This document shows, piece by piece, positions 9,709 to 19,059 of a stretch of DNA of 64,000 bases (position 1 is its first letter; each line of letters opens with the position of its first letter). The position numbers and the translations under genes were made by a program. The notes beneath the pieces were generated by a model that did no database searches, was not told the origin of the DNA, and saw only the letters and a program-made list of their open reading frames with translations. Origin of the DNA: Pseudomonas bubulae (GTDB taxonomy: Bacteria; Pseudomonadota; Gammaproteobacteria; Pseudomonadales; Pseudomonadaceae); NCBI RefSeq assembly GCF_037023725.1, contig NZ_CP146077.1:1835001-1899000 (forward strand), given 5' to 3'.

Positions 9709-10275
9709 ATGAGCATCAAACCAGACAAGTGGATTCGCCGCATGGCGCAAGAGCACGGCATGATCGAACCTTTCGTCGAGCGTCAGGTGCGTGAAGAAGG
9801 CGAGAACCGTCTGATCTCCTACGGCGTTTCGAGCTACGGCTATGACGTTCGTTGCGCAAACGAGTTCAAGGTCTTCACCAATATCAACTCGGCGACCGTT
9901 GATCCAAAAAATTTCGACGCGGGCAGCTTTGTCGATGTCACCAGCGACGTTTGCATCATCCCGCCAAACTCCTTCGCCCTGGCACGCACCGTTGAGTACT
10001 TCCGTATTCCGCGCAATGTGCTGACCATCTGCCTGGGTAAAAGTACCTACGCGCGTTGCGGCATCATCGTTAACGTGACGCCACTTGAGCCCGAGTGGGA
10101 AGGTCATGTGACCCTGGAGTTTTCCAACACCACGACATTGCCGGCCAAGATCTACGCCAATGAAGGCGTGGCACAAATGCTGTTCTTCGAATCTGACGAA
10201 GAGTGTGAAGTGTCGTACAAGGACCGTGGCGGCAAGTATCAGGGCCAGCGCGGCGTGACCTTGCCTCGCACCTGA
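9709..10275 (+). CDS. dcd: dCTP deaminase
   Basis: Deaminates dCTP to dUTP, supplying the dUMP precursor for thymidylate synthesis. The 188 residues match the usual Pseudomonas length. Recognisable family segments are [13 protein letters not shown] near the N-terminus, the nucleotide-binding stretch GKSTYARCG, and [20 protein letters not shown] containing the catalytic Glu region. The start follows AGGACACCCGCC. It is a single-gene unit between the cold-shock gene and a small Pro-rich gene, an arrangement (apbC-dcd) also known in P. aeruginosa. Confidence 0.97.
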   Translation: MSIKPDKWIRRMAQEHGMIEPFVERQVREEGENRLISYGVSSYGYDVRCANEFKVFTNINSATVDPKNFDAGSFVDVTSDVCIIPPNSFALARTVEYFRIPRNVLTICLGKSTYARCGIIVNVTPLEPEWEGHVTLEFSNTTTLPAKIYANEGVAQMLFFESDEECEVSYKDRGGKYQGQRGVTLPRT

Positions 10276-10368
10276 CGAACAGAGGGAATTCTTGAGCGCA
10301 AATGCACTCTATTGAGTGTATTTCCGGTTACGCATCCAGCGAGCCGGATCATCGCTCAGGAGTGCCTT

Positions 10369-10575
10369 ATGAAGATTGATCCGAGTATCCGCGCCCAACT
10401 GGCAAACCTCGAGCCCAATCAGGTCGGGCTGCTGGCCTGGTCTCTGCTGGCCTTTCCACAGCTGCATGCAGGTGGCATCCCCGGCCAGCCTGACCCGGAC
10501 AGCCCGCAACCGATCGAGCCCGAACCAGGCGTGCCAACGCTGCCTGACGAGCCTCCGCCTGCGCCGGTTGCCTGA
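10369..10575 (+). CDS. Small Pro-rich hypothetical protein
   Basis: Not a family I can name. The ATG at 10369 has a good ribosome site (CAGGAG) and gives 68 residues. The N-terminal half looks helical and mildly hydrophobic (LANLEPNQVGLLAWSLLAFPQL), and the C-terminal half is a flexible Pro/Glu/Asp tail (PDPDSPQPIEPEPG and PDEPPPAPVA). There is no signal peptide and no cysteine. It starts 93 bases after dcd in the same direction and ends 12 bases before a convergent gene. The ribosome site and codon use support it as real; function is unknown. Confidence 0.6.
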   Translation: MKIDPSIRAQLANLEPNQVGLLAWSLLAFPQLHAGGIPGQPDPDSPQPIEPEPGVPTLPDEPPPAPVA

Positions 10576-10587
10576 TCCGGTAGTGGC

Positions 10588-11709
10588 TCAAGGCGATAGC
10601 AGATAACCGCTACGATAGGCTTCGCGGCCTGCCACGTGGGCAATCACCATGCCTGCGGTGGCCATTCGCCGCTGAGAGCGGGCATACAGTAAACCTGCGC
10701 TGGCGCAGTAAACCGGTGTGAGCTTGTCGCTGATGGGGTCAATGATCTCGGCAATCAACTGGCCAGCGCACAGATACTCCCCCGGCCTGGCATTGAACAC
10801 CAGCAGCCCGCCTGCAGGTGTTGCCACGGGCTCTACGCCGGCCAAAGGGGTGGCGGGGTAGAGAAGGGGTGGCAAAGGCACGGATTCTCCGTCAATCGCG
10901 CCAAAATCGATCAGATAATCAATCAGCGCCTGGCAGTCGTGCCCTGCATGGCTGTGGTTCACATCTGCCAGGCCGCGTAATTCCAGGGTTACGGAAAAGC
11001 TGCCCTGGGGAATCGCATAGCAATGACCGAAACGCTGCTGTAGTTGCCACCACAGCAAGGTGAAGCACTCATCGAACGACAACCCGCCGGAGTCCGTTGC
11101 CAGCAGGCTGGCTTGAGCGCCGAGGTGGCGCGCCAGCGGTTCGACCTGCGGCCAGGCTTCAGGCGTGGTGTACAGGTGGGGTACGGCCTCATAGTCGCAG
11201 TGCAGGTCCAGCACCATATCGGCATCGCAGGCCAGCGTTTGCAGGGTCAGGCGCTGGGAGTGCAACTGCGTTGTCGGCACTTGCGCTGACAGCAGTTCGC
11301 GCAAGCGACGGCGGATTAACTGCAGGTTCTGTGCGGGATCATCGCTGAGCTGGCCTTCAAGCTCATCACCAATCTGCGTGCTCAGGTCCAGGAAGTTACG
11401 ATTGAAGTTCTGCCCGCTTTGCAGCTCGTAACGCCCCAGCGGGATATCCATCAAGACCTGCTCAAGGCCAGCCGGGTTGGCCACTGGTACCACGACTATC
11501 TCAAAGAGCAACCGTCCCGCCACCTCAAGCTCTGCAAGGCGCTGCTTGAGGTGCCAGGCGACCAGCATCCCGGGCAATTCATCCGCGTGCAGTGAGGCCT
11601 GAATATAGATCTTGCCTCGGGGCTGGGCAGGCCCGTAATGAAAACTGTGAATAAGCCGTTCAGTGCCCGGAACAGGTGCCAGCAAAGGATGAATTTGATG
11701 TCGCTGCAT
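10588..11709 (-). CDS. Succinylglutamate desuccinylase/aspartoacylase-family zinc hydrolase
   Basis: An M14-like zinc carboxypeptidase-fold enzyme of the AstE/AspA family; such enzymes remove acyl groups from amino-acid derivatives. The start chosen at 11709 has AAGGA nine bases upstream; the in-frame ATG at 11730 would add seven residues. In the 373-residue product the first zinc motif is HADE at residues 41-44, and the third ligand is probably the His in DLHCDYEAVPHLY (about 175). The C-terminal part (FNARPGEYLCAGQLIAEIIDP) is the small beta-rich domain typical of this family. It stands alone rather than in an ast arginine-catabolism operon, so the substrate is unknown. Confidence 0.82.
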   Translation of the reverse strand: MQRHQIHPLLAPVPGTERLIHSFHYGPAQPRGKIYIQASLHADELPGMLVAWHLKQRLAELEVAGRLLFEIVVVPVANPAGLEQVLMDIPLGRYELQSGQNFNRNFLDLSTQIGDELEGQLSDDPAQNLQLIRRRLRELLSAQVPTTQLHSQRLTLQTLACDADMVLDLHCDYEAVPHLYTTPEAWPQVEPLARHLGAQASLLATDSGGLSFDECFTLLWWQLQQRFGHCYAIPQGSFSVTLELRGLADVNHSHAGHDCQALIDYLIDFGAIDGESVPLPPLLYPATPLAGVEPVATPAGGLLVFNARPGEYLCAGQLIAEIIDPISDKLTPVYCASAGLLYARSQRRMATAGMVIAHVAGREAYRSGYLLSP

Positions 11710-11874
11710 GGAGACGTCCTTGTGAGCCAAGTTCAGATGGCCAGACAGTAGCGCTGTGCCAGTCGCCCCAATCGAAGCATATTATGGGCGACATACAAAT
11801 GAAAAATTGCACCTTTTACTCAGCATATGCCCTCTCCCGGCTTTGTGCATGAGAGGGCAGGCTGTGGCTCTCGG

Positions 11875-14337
11875 TTACTTGCCCGGAACCAGGGTCAGAC
11901 GGGTCTTGCCGTAGGTCTTGTCGAAGTTCTGCGGCTGCATCGGGAAGCTGATGTACTGCCCTTTGAGCCACGGATCGATACCGTCGGTGTAGTGCGGGCT
12001 GGCCGGGTTACTCGATTGCCCGGTGCTGTTTTGCGCCATCATCGGTTCGACCTGGCCGAAGTCGATGATCATGCGCATGGCCGGTATCTGCGTCACCTCG
12101 AAGTTTGCGCCCGCGAGGTGGTAGGCCGCCGTATTGAGGGTCGTATGATCGCCGCCTGCCATAACGGGGGCGCGAACAGTCTGGCCGTTGGCATTGCGCC
12201 ATACGTACTGATGCAGCTTGCCCCACTGCCATGCTTTGTGATCGTTGCCCATCAGGCTGTCACCGATGCTGATCGCCCCGGCCAGGCTGCGGGCCAGAAT
12301 GGCCGGTTTGTCTTCTTTTTGCGTGGTGCGGCTATCGTCCCAGAAAGGACTGTCTTCGCGGCCCAGCAAGTGATCGGCTACCGCCGGGTAAGACAGGTTG
12401 CTATTGGCCACAAATGCCTGCCAGCTGGCGCTGTTCTCGGGGCCCAGTTCATCCAGGAAGATCTGCCGGGTGCTTTCCTGCAAAAACAGTTCGTACACTG
12501 CCGCATCGGCCGAGTTGGCGCCGAGCTTGCCGTCAAATGCCATCAGCCGGCCAAGAGCTTCACGGGCTTTGGCCTGTTCTGGCGCGGGCAATGCCGCGAT
12601 CGCCTGTTTCAGAGGCTGTGCCATGCCGGGGGCGCTGAACATGGTTTTCAGCTTGGCTGCGAACAGCGTGGTCTGGTCGTACTGCATGGCTATCATGCTG
12701 CGGGCGTCCTGTTTGCCACTGCCTGCCAGTTGCGCAAGGCGTTCGCTGCGCTCAGGTGACAGCCACGAGTTGGACAGTTGCATGCCGTAGCCATAGGCGG
12801 CCGTACGCTGGTTGGCGGTACCCAGCCAGCCCTGGGTCGGGTCCTGGTCGTAGGGGTGCAGCATCGGGTCGGCGTAACCTTCCCAATCGTAGCGGCCATC
12901 CCAGCCCGGCGACGGGAACAGGCCAAGGCCTTCACGGCGGTTGGGGTAGAGCCCGGTCACTTGCCAGCCGATATGGTTGGCGTCGGCATACAGCAGGTTC
13001 AGCGCCACAGCGCGGATTTCACGGCTGGCATCCGAGGCTTTTTCGCTGTTCTGGGCACGGGACAGGTCAAAAAATGCGTCGAGGGTTTTGTCGCCCTGCA
13101 AGTCCGGGGTTTGCAGGGCAAGGCCCAGGCTACTGTTCAGGGCATTGGGGCTGCCCAGGGTGCTGTTGAGCAAAGGCCCGTGGCGGGTTTCGTAAATTAC
13201 TTCGCGAATCGGACGCTGACCTTTGACGAAAAAGGTTTCGTTGCGCACCGTCGCCGGTAGCCACTTGCCGTTCGCCATGTAGTACAGGTTGCTGCCCTGG
13301 CGTTTGAGCTTCTCCAGGAACACATCCTGGTTGTCGCCCATGGCCATGCTCATACCCCATGCCACCTTGCCGTTGAACCCGGCAAACAGGGTCGGCAAGC
13401 CCGCAATGGTTGCCCCGGCAGCCTGGTATTTGGGGGCGCGAATCTGCACGTAGTTCCAGGCCGAAGGCACGCCTATGGGTTGATGGATATCGTTGGCCAG
13501 CAGGCTCTTGCCACTGCGGCTGCGCTGCGGGCCAATGGCCCAGTCGCTGGATGCCGTGACACCTGGCAGGCTCAGTTGCTTCACCTGTTCAAGGGCCTGG
13601 GACACGCCGCTCAAGCCTTGCAACTGGCTGCCCAGGGCCAGGCCCTTGAGCTTGTCGGCTTCGCTGCTGGGCAGGGCTTCGTTGGGATAGGTTGGCATCA
13701 GCCAGGGCAGTTTGTCGGTGCCGACTTTTTGCGTAAGGGCCAGGGCGTTGAGTTCTTCTTGCAGGTTGACCGACATGCCGAAGTTCAACAGGCTGAAAAT
13801 CAGCGCCGAGTCCTCGGGTTTCCAGTACTCGACCTTGTAGCTGGCCTGCGCCAGATCGGCCGGCAATTTGTCGCGGTAGCGGAACAGGTAGGCGTTGACT
13901 CCGCGAGCGTAGACTTCGAAAAACTTTTTAAGTCGCGGTGAGGCGCTTTTATAAAGCTCGTCAGCGTTCTTTTTCAGATTGACGGTGCGCATCAACCGGT
14001 CGCTTTGCAGTGCATCAACGCCGTTGAGCTCGGCCAAGCGGCCTTGGGCCAGCAAGCGCAAACGCACCATCTGGCTGATTCGGTCACCGGCATGCACATA
14101 ACCCAGGGTGAACAGGGCGTCATGGAAGCTGCTGCTTTCGATCAGCGGCATGCCCTGGATGTTGCGGCGTACCGACACGTTCTGTGCAAGGCCCTTGAGC
14201 GGTTGCACGCCAGAGGCTGGCACCAGGCTTTCAGTGGCATGGTTGTTTATCTGGCAACCGGCCAGGCCCAGCAGGCTGACCATTGCCGCGGCAACGCCGA
14301 ACCGGGGTAGTAAAGAAGTAAAGGCTGGCGAGGCCAT
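11875..14337 (-). CDS. Penicillin acylase-family lipoprotein (N-terminal nucleophile hydrolase)
   Basis: An Ntn-hydrolase of the penicillin/acyl-homoserine-lactone acylase family, 820 residues. A lipoprotein signal with lipobox LAGC (Cys 28) predicts anchoring in the periplasm. The precursor normally cleaves itself so that a Ser becomes the N-terminus of the large subunit. Here [10 protein letters not shown] puts the likely nucleophile at Ser 264, followed by LLANDIHQP and, near the middle, [18 protein letters not shown]. The C-terminal segments [10 protein letters not shown] and [14 protein letters not shown] are typical of the family. It stands alone, with no siderophore or quorum-sensing genes nearby. 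The substrate (beta-lactam, acyl amide, homoserine lactone or other) cannot be decided from sequence. Confidence 0.9.
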   Translation of the reverse strand: MASPAFTSLLPRFGVAAAMVSLLGLAGCQINNHATESLVPASGVQPLKGLAQNVSVRRNIQGMPLIESSSFHDALFTLGYVHAGDRISQMVRLRLLAQGRLAELNGVDALQSDRLMRTVNLKKNADELYKSASPRLKKFFEVYARGVNAYLFRYRDKLPADLAQASYKVEYWKPEDSALIFSLLNFGMSVNLQEELNALALTQKVGTDKLPWLMPTYPNEALPSSEADKLKGLALGSQLQGLSGVSQALEQVKQLSLPGVTASSDWAIGPQRSRSGKSLLANDIHQPIGVPSAWNYVQIRAPKYQAAGATIAGLPTLFAGFNGKVAWGMSMAMGDNQDVFLEKLKRQGSNLYYMANGKWLPATVRNETFFVKGQRPIREVIYETRHGPLLNSTLGSPNALNSSLGLALQTPDLQGDKTLDAFFDLSRAQNSEKASDASREIRAVALNLLYADANHIGWQVTGLYPNRREGLGLFPSPGWDGRYDWEGYADPMLHPYDQDPTQGWLGTANQRTAAYGYGMQLSNSWLSPERSERLAQLAGSGKQDARSMIAMQYDQTTLFAAKLKTMFSAPGMAQPLKQAIAALPAPEQAKAREALGRLMAFDGKLGANSADAAVYELFLQESTRQIFLDELGPENSASWQAFVANSNLSYPAVADHLLGREDSPFWDDSRTTQKEDKPAILARSLAGAISIGDSLMGNDHKAWQWGKLHQYVWRNANGQTVRAPVMAGGDHTTLNTAAYHLAGANFEVTQIPAMRMIIDFGQVEPMMAQNSTGQSSNPASPHYTDGIDPWLKGQYISFPMQPQNFDKTYGKTRLTLVPGK

Positions 14338-14417
14338 GGCAAAGCTCCTGCGGGGGTGGTGTCATCGAAAGCCGCTACGTTAGTGAGGCCGATGACACCG
14401 TGCAAGCGCTATATGCA

Positions 14418-15059
14418 CTACTTCGGCGGGTTGATTTTATCCACCAGTGCGTAGGCACGTTCTGTAGCCGGGCGCGCCTTGACTCGCTGGAACCAGGCCT
14501 TCAGGGCCGGGAAATCATCCAGGTTCTGCCCCTGCCATTCATGGGGCACGATCCACGGGTAAATCGCCATGTCGGCGATGCTGTATTCGTCACCCGCAAC
14601 AAACTCGCGGCCTTCCAGCTGTTTGTTCAATACGCGATACAAACGGGCCGTCTCTTCGGTGTAGCGTTTGATCGCATACGGGATTTTTTCCGGTGCGAAG
14701 CGGTTGAAGTGATGATTTTGCCCGGCCATTGGCCCCAGGCCACCCATTTGCCAGAACAGCCATTGCAGGGCCATTTGCCGGCCGCGCAGGTCCTTGGGTA
14801 AAAATTGCCCGGTTTTTTCCGCGAGGTACAGCAGGATCGCGCCGGACTCGAACAAGGACAGTGGCTCGCCACCGTCGGCCGGTGCCTGATCAACAATGGC
14901 CGGGATGCGGTTATTCGGGGCTATCTTCAAAAAGTCCGGAGCAAACTGTTCGTTCTTGCCGATATTGATCGGATGAACCTTGTAGGGCAGGCCAGCTTCT
15001 TCAAGAAACAATGAGACTTTGTGGCCGTTGGGAGTGGTCCAGTAATAAAGATCGATCAT
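14418..15059 (-). CDS. yfcG: YfcG-type glutathione transferase / disulfide-bond oxidoreductase
   Basis: A cytoplasmic GST of the Nu class; the E. coli homologue YfcG reduces disulfides using glutathione. From the ATG at 15059 the product has 213 residues. The thioredoxin-like domain begins IDLYYWTTPNGHK and contains the glutathione-contacting segment NNRIPAIVDQAPADGG and ESGAILLYLAEKTG. The helical C-terminal domain has WLFWQMGGLGPMAGQNHHF, almost the same as in YfcG. The upstream in-frame start would add 19 residues outside the family. It lies alone between the acylase gene and the SEC-C operon. Confidence 0.9.
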   Translation of the reverse strand: MIDLYYWTTPNGHKVSLFLEEAGLPYKVHPINIGKNEQFAPDFLKIAPNNRIPAIVDQAPADGGEPLSLFESGAILLYLAEKTGQFLPKDLRGRQMALQWLFWQMGGLGPMAGQNHHFNRFAPEKIPYAIKRYTEETARLYRVLNKQLEGREFVAGDEYSIADMAIYPWIVPHEWQGQNLDDFPALKAWFQRVKARPATERAYALVDKINPPK

Positions 15060-15205
15060 GAAGGGCTCCAGAAGGGAATGTTCACCCAGCACCTGACGAC
15101 CATCAGAGGCGGTCATCGACTGTGGGCTGTCAGTTTTACCCCCAAAAGCGCGTCGGATGAAAGCAGGTCATGGTTTGTGACGCACTTTTTCATAAAGCAA
15201 AAACA

Positions 15206-15244
15206 CAAACGCCGCACAGGACACTGGATCCTGTGCGGCGTTTG
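15206..15244. terminator. Terminator-like hairpin after the SEC-C operon
   Basis: A 16-bp inverted repeat (CAAACGCCGCACAGGA and its inverse) around CACTGGA, directly downstream of the last gene of the minus-strand operon that ends at 15262. The flanking T run is short. Confidence 0.75.
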
Positions 15245-15261
15245 CAAAGCGTCCCGAGGGA

Positions 15262-15471
15262 TCAGGCGCCGTGGCACTTCTTGAATTTCTTGCTGCTGCC
15301 GCACGGGCAGGGATCGTTGCGGCCAACTTCTTTCAGCTCGTTGCGCACAGGCTCTTGAGGTGCATGGCCGCAATGCGGGCCATGTACATGACCGTGATCG
15401 TGGTCATGGGTGTGGCCATGATCATGATCGTGGTTGCAGTCGGGGCCATGAACGTGGGGTTGTTGGGTCAT
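15262..15471 (-). CDS. His-rich SEC-C metal-binding mini-protein
   Basis: A 69-residue protein with two parts. The first 35 residues are packed with His and Asp ([18 protein letters not shown]) and hold two His-x-x-Cys/Cys-x-His pieces (HGPDCNH, HGPHCGH). The C-terminus is a SEC-C zinc motif ([19 protein letters not shown]), as found at the end of SecA. It is the last gene of a four-gene minus-strand operon, starting seven bases after the LEA-2 gene. Binding of zinc, nickel or copper is inferred from composition; the biological role is unknown. Confidence 0.85.
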   Translation of the reverse strand: MTQQPHVHGPDCNHDHDHGHTHDHDHGHVHGPHCGHAPQEPVRNELKEVGRNDPCPCGSSKKFKKCHGA

Positions 15472-15478
15472 TGCTCAA

Positions 15479-15964
15479 TCACTCTGGAATAAAATCGCCG
15501 GGGATTATCTCGCCTTTGCGCGTCAGGTGCACGTCGTAACCGTAGAACAGCCCGGTTTGCAGTGTGCCCTCGAGTCGGTAGGGGATGGGCTGGTCGGGTG
15601 TTTCAAGCAAATTGACCAGCGGGCGCACCTGCGGCCAGAGGTTGGTACGTACCGGTATCACGTACATGGCGCTGCTGTTGGGTTGCACGCTGAACCAGTG
15701 TTCGTTCTCACCTTCGGTCAGCTTGATGGTGCCCAGATACACGGCATAGCTCAGGCCGCGTACGGTCAGTGTCGAGTCATTGGGGTTGTCGACCCGAAAA
15801 TGCAGCCTGAAGCGCTGCTCCAGCAGCTTGGCCTGCACCAGTTCGACTTTTTCCAGATGCACGTCCGGGTCCTTGTCGCCTGAGTCGAACCAGGAGGTGC
15901 ATCCCGATACCATCAGCAGCATGGCCAGGGCGATTGTTTTTATTGTTCGGGCCCGCACGTCCAT
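15479..15964 (-). CDS. LEA type 2 (WHy domain) lipoprotein
   Basis: A 161-residue lipoprotein: signal peptide with lipobox VSGC (Cys about 22), then a single LEA-2/WHy beta-sandwich (LLEQRFRLHFRVDNPNDSTLTVRG is the characteristic stretch). Bacterial members are thought to protect proteins during stress, which is family knowledge. It has no large aliphatic retention oddity that I can call, so inner- or outer-membrane placement is open. It sits between ychJ and the SEC-C gene with spacings of 22 and 7 bases, so the four genes are one transcription unit. Confidence 0.85.
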   Translation of the reverse strand: MDVRARTIKTIALAMLLMVSGCTSWFDSGDKDPDVHLEKVELVQAKLLEQRFRLHFRVDNPNDSTLTVRGLSYAVYLGTIKLTEGENEHWFSVQPNSSAMYVIPVRTNLWPQVRPLVNLLETPDQPIPYRLEGTLQTGLFYGYDVHLTRKGEIIPGDFIPE

Positions 15965-15986
15965 TGTTTAACCCTCAGAGTCCAGC

Positions 15987-16463
15987 CTATTGACCGAAAA
16001 AACCGGCACAGCATTTTTTGAACTTCAGCCCGCTGGCGCATGGGCAAGCGTCGTTGCGCCCGACCTTGAGCGGTACGGTGGGGTCGATGAAGTACCAGTG
16101 CCCGGCGCTTTGCACAAAGGATGAGCGCTCGCGGTGGCTGTGCTCACCATTGGCGTCGTGCCAGCGTGCAGTAAAGGTCACAAAGGCGTGTTCCGGTTGG
16201 CCGCCGAACACTTCGCTGCTTTCAACGGTCAAGCCCAGCCAGGTGCTCTGCGCGCTCCAGTCGGCAATGGACTGGCGATCCAGCCCGGCTTGCTGCACAG
16301 GCAGGGTGGTGCTGACCAGGTAGTCGACAAGCCCCAATACATAGGCGCTGTAGCGTGAGCGCATCAGGGTTTCGGCGCTCGGGGCCGGGTGGCCGTCATG
16401 ATAGTGCCCGCAGCAGGCTTCCAGCAGGTTGCCGCTGCCGCAGGGGCAAATGGATGTGCTCAT
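15987..16463 (-). CDS. ychJ: YchJ-family SEC-C protein
   Basis: A 158-residue member of the YchJ family (UPF0225). It has one Cys-rich motif at the N-terminus ([14 protein letters not shown]) and a SEC-C zinc motif at the C-terminus ([20 protein letters not shown]), with an NTF2-like domain between ([21 protein letters not shown]). The function of the family is not established. The start at 16463 puts the first motif directly after the initiator, as in E. coli. It begins four bases after the stop codon of the DUF6231 gene, so translation is probably coupled. Confidence 0.9.
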   Translation of the reverse strand: MSTSICPCGSGNLLEACCGHYHDGHPAPSAETLMRSRYSAYVLGLVDYLVSTTLPVQQAGLDRQSIADWSAQSTWLGLTVESSEVFGGQPEHAFVTFTARWHDANGEHSHRERSSFVQSAGHWYFIDPTVPLKVGRNDACPCASGLKFKKCCAGFFGQ

Positions 16464-16467
16464 CGGG

Positions 16468-16965
16468 TTACCACCAATACTTGCCAAAGTTTTCCGGGTT
16501 TGCCCAAAACCTGGCGTTTAGCCAGTCGGGTACTTGTTTGTATTCGCGCAAGTCGTAAGTAAAGAGCGTCAAGACTTGCTCGTCACGCTGAAACCTCTCA
16601 TTGCTTTGTAAAGCAAGGGCGTAAAAGTCGGTTTCTTTCCAATTGCAGGCTGTGAGATCCGCCAGCACGGCAATGCGACTGGCATTGAGGTTGCGAATGC
16701 CGCCCAGCAATTGCAGCCCGCTGTTTTTGGGCAGGTGCTCCAGGCAGTCGATCACCAGTGCCAGGTCAAAGCGCTGCGCTGCCAGGTCTTCGGGCAACGG
16801 GCCAGGCGCTGCTCGGGCCACCTGCGCGCCGGGGTGCGCAGCCTCGAAGGCGGCCAGTGCCGGGAAACTGCTGGCCCCGACCACGAGCAGGCGTTGTGGC
16901 GCATAACGATCCAGCAAGGCCGCCAGCGCTTGCTGGGGTGTACGTGTAGAAATACCGGGCGTCAT
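16468..16965 (-). CDS. DUF6231-family protein (methyltransferase-like fold)
   Basis: A 165-residue protein of a Pseudomonas-specific family (DUF6231). The fold looks like a reduced SAM-dependent methyltransferase: a beta strand and loop ([13 protein letters not shown]), an acidic-residue strand ([15 protein letters not shown]), then RIAVLADL. The glycine motif is poor (VVGASS rather than GxGxG), so activity is doubtful. The C-terminus is rich in aromatics ([14 protein letters not shown]). It is the first gene of the operon with ychJ, the LEA-2 lipoprotein and the SEC-C protein. Function unknown. Confidence 0.72.
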   Translation of the reverse strand: MTPGISTRTPQQALAALLDRYAPQRLLVVGASSFPALAAFEAAHPGAQVARAAPGPLPEDLAAQRFDLALVIDCLEHLPKNSGLQLLGGIRNLNASRIAVLADLTACNWKETDFYALALQSNERFQRDEQVLTLFTYDLREYKQVPDWLNARFWANPENFGKYWW

Positions 16966-17122
16966 CGAAGGTCCTCACTTAGAGCGTCCAAGACTAGCCT
17001 GCGCAAGCCGCGCGGCCTAGTGGGCTGTTGCCGCTACTGTCACTTTGCTGGCGCATACCCTGAGCGCAGTCTTTACTTTGCCTTGCATCGGCCAAACGCC
17101 GACCCTCAGGAGAGACCCTTTT

Positions 17123-17815
17123 ATGAGCATCATAAGAACAGCAGTACCTCTGGTTGTTCTCACCGGCGTATTAACGGGCTGTGCCGGGTTGCAAAAAACT
17201 GACTGGCCCACCTGTGCTGCAGTCGGCGGTGTGGGCGGGGCGGCCTTGGGTGCAATAAAAAGCTCGGCCTGGGCGGGGGGTGGTGCCGTATTCGGTGCGG
17301 GCATGGCCGCGGCTTACTGTTGGGTACACGGTGACGGCGATGCGGATGGCGACGGTGTTCCGGACAGTCGCGACAAGTGCCCTGATACGCCCCAAGGCGT
17401 GAAAGTCGATGCTGCGGGCTGCCCGATTGTGGCCGTCGTGGTGGTTGAAGAAGTGGTGGTCGTCAAGCAAGAGGCCATTGTAGTACGTGATGTGAATTTC
17501 GAATTCAACTCTGCCCGGTTGACTGCGGCGGACAAGGAAAAGCTCAATATCATAGCCGCGCGCCTGAAAAAAGACGCCGCCAACGCCCAGTTGAAGGTCA
17601 CAGGGTATACCGACAGTGTGGGCAATGAGGCCTACAACCTGAAACTGTCCAAGGCACGGGCGCAGTCGGTGGTTGAGTACTTGATCGACAGCGGTGTACC
17701 GCGCAGCCAGTTTGTTTCCGTGGAGGGAGCCGGTGAGTCGAACCCTGTGGCCAGCAATCAGACCCCTGAGGGCCGCGCCCAAAACAGACGTACCGAGATT
17801 CTGATCATTCGTTAA
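17123..17815 (+). CDS. OmpA-family lipoprotein with calcium-binding type repeat
   Basis: A 230-residue outer-membrane-associated lipoprotein. The signal peptide ends in lipobox LTGC (Cys about 20). A Gly/Ala-rich hydrophobic stretch follows (GGVGGAALGAIKSSAWAGGGA), then a thrombospondin type-3-like Asp repeat (DGDADGDGVPDSRDKCPDTP). A curious Val/Glu run (VVVVEEVVVVKQE) links to a C-terminal OmpA peptidoglycan-binding domain (FEFNSARLT, then GYTDSVGNEAYNLKLSKARA and NRRTEILI). The start has AGGAGAGA upstream. It lies alone before the DUF1145 gene. It presumably tethers outer membrane to peptidoglycan. Confidence 0.9.
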   Translation: MSIIRTAVPLVVLTGVLTGCAGLQKTDWPTCAAVGGVGGAALGAIKSSAWAGGGAVFGAGMAAAYCWVHGDGDADGDGVPDSRDKCPDTPQGVKVDAAGCPIVAVVVVEEVVVVKQEAIVVRDVNFEFNSARLTAADKEKLNIIAARLKKDAANAQLKVTGYTDSVGNEAYNLKLSKARAQSVVEYLIDSGVPRSQFVSVEGAGESNPVASNQTPEGRAQNRRTEILIIR

Positions 17816-17941
17816 CCCTTGGTATCGCCGCGGTTTTGCCCGGGCCAGTCGAAGTTGCGGCGAATCTTTTTATGACGGTCTATGGCGTCCTGCTTGTACA
17901 AGCCGTTAATGTGCGACAAAGAACATGCTAAAGGCGGATGT

Positions 17942-18220
17942 ATGAGGGTGCTTTGGGGGCTGGGTAAAGCATTGACACTGATAGTTTGGGCCTTGGTGCT
18001 GAGTAATCTGTACCAGCCCTTGGTCTACCCGTTCGATGTGCTGATCAACCTTGTTGGCAGCCTGTTGGTGCTGACCCATGTGCTTGAGGTGCTCTTGTTC
18101 AAAGGTCGCCTGCAAGGCCGCCGCCATCCCTGGCGTGATCGCCTGTTGATTCTTGTGTTTGGAGTTTTTCACGCACATACCCTTCCTGCCTCCCGCGAAC
18201 GAGATGCCAGCCATGCGTAA
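17942..18220 (+). CDS. DUF1145 small membrane protein
   Basis: A 92-residue inner-membrane protein of the DUF1145 (YhhL-like) family. Three hydrophobic helices are visible: GKALTLIVWALVLSNLY, LINLVGSLLVLTHVLEVLLF and a shorter LLILVFGVFHAHTL. The ATG at 17942 is preceded by AAAGGCGG. Its end overlaps the start of the collagen-like gene by 17 bases (18204-18220), so the two are probably translated together. Function unknown. Confidence 0.8.
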   Translation: MRVLWGLGKALTLIVWALVLSNLYQPLVYPFDVLINLVGSLLVLTHVLEVLLFKGRLQGRRHPWRDRLLILVFGVFHAHTLPASRERDASHA

Positions 18221-18971
18221 GTTATGTTTGTTGGCTGCCTTGTGCAGCCCTTTTGCTCAGGCCGAGGTCGTCTCGGTCGAGGCCAACTCGATGATGCGCC
18301 TGCCCGCTAACGTCAGTGTATTGCGCCTGGAAAAGCTCGATGTTGCTGACTACGGGACGTTATTGATTCCAGCGGGGATCACCCAGGTCTATATCGACCA
18401 ACTGCAGCTGGGTCGTGAAGCACGCATCACTATCGTTCCTGCCGAGCACGGCATCGCGCTGCGGGTGGCGCGTGCCGAACTGGGCGAGGGCAGCCAGATC
18501 AATGCCCGTGGCGCCACCGGTACCTTTGAAAAGCCTGCGCGGCCAGCCCGGGACCTGAGCCTGCGAATTGAGTCACTGCAAGCGCCGCAACTGTCCATTG
18601 ATGCCCGTGGCGGTACGGGAGCGCCGGGTTTTGCCGGGCTTGATGGCGGTAATGGCGAAGAGCCAGGCTGTACTTGGGGCGCGGCGGGCTCCGGAGCCAA
18701 TGGCGACAATGGAGGTAACGGGCAACCGGGTGCGGCCGGCGGGCAGGTGCGGGTTGAGCTGCCGCGTGACTACCCGGCCGAACAAGTCCGTGTGCGGGTT
18801 GACGGCGGTACGGGCGGCAAGCCCGGCGAGGCCGGACGGGCTGGCGCAGGCGGCAAAGCCAAGGGCTGTGTGGTGTATCGCACCGATGGCGGCAAGTCCG
18901 GCAAGCCGGGCCTGGCCGGGCAGCCGGGGGAAGCGGGTACGGCAGGTGCTGTGACTATCCAGCGGTTGTAA
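18204..18971 (+). CDS. Exported collagen-like Gly-rich protein
   Basis: A 255-residue exported protein. The signal peptide (MRKLCLLAALCSPFAQA) starts either at the ATG at 18204 or at the one at 18213. After a beta-rich part (about 20-125; LRLEKLDVADYGTLLIPAG) come two Gly-rich tracts with collagen-like Gly-X-Y spacing: GGTGAPGFAGLDGGNGEEPG onward to GNGQPGAAGG, and later GGTGGKPGEAGRAGAGGKA then GKSGKPGLAGQPGEAGTAG. A short beta segment (VRVELPRDYPAEQVRVRVD) separates them. Each tract carries one Cys (EEPGCTW, AKGCVVY). The triplets are interrupted, so a true triple helix is uncertain. It overlaps the DUF1145 gene. Function unknown; surface or periplasmic location inferred. Confidence 0.8.
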   Translation: MPAMRKLCLLAALCSPFAQAEVVSVEANSMMRLPANVSVLRLEKLDVADYGTLLIPAGITQVYIDQLQLGREARITIVPAEHGIALRVARAELGEGSQINARGATGTFEKPARPARDLSLRIESLQAPQLSIDARGGTGAPGFAGLDGGNGEEPGCTWGAAGSGANGDNGGNGQPGAAGGQVRVELPRDYPAEQVRVRVDGGTGGKPGEAGRAGAGGKAKGCVVYRTDGGKSGKPGLAGQPGEAGTAGAVTIQRL

Positions 18972-19059
18972 CCTGTGCACGGCACGCAATATCCGCTGAG
19001 GCGCTAAGCGCAGATTGCGCAACACATTCACTCCAAACAGGCCGGCCGGTCGGCCGCCT

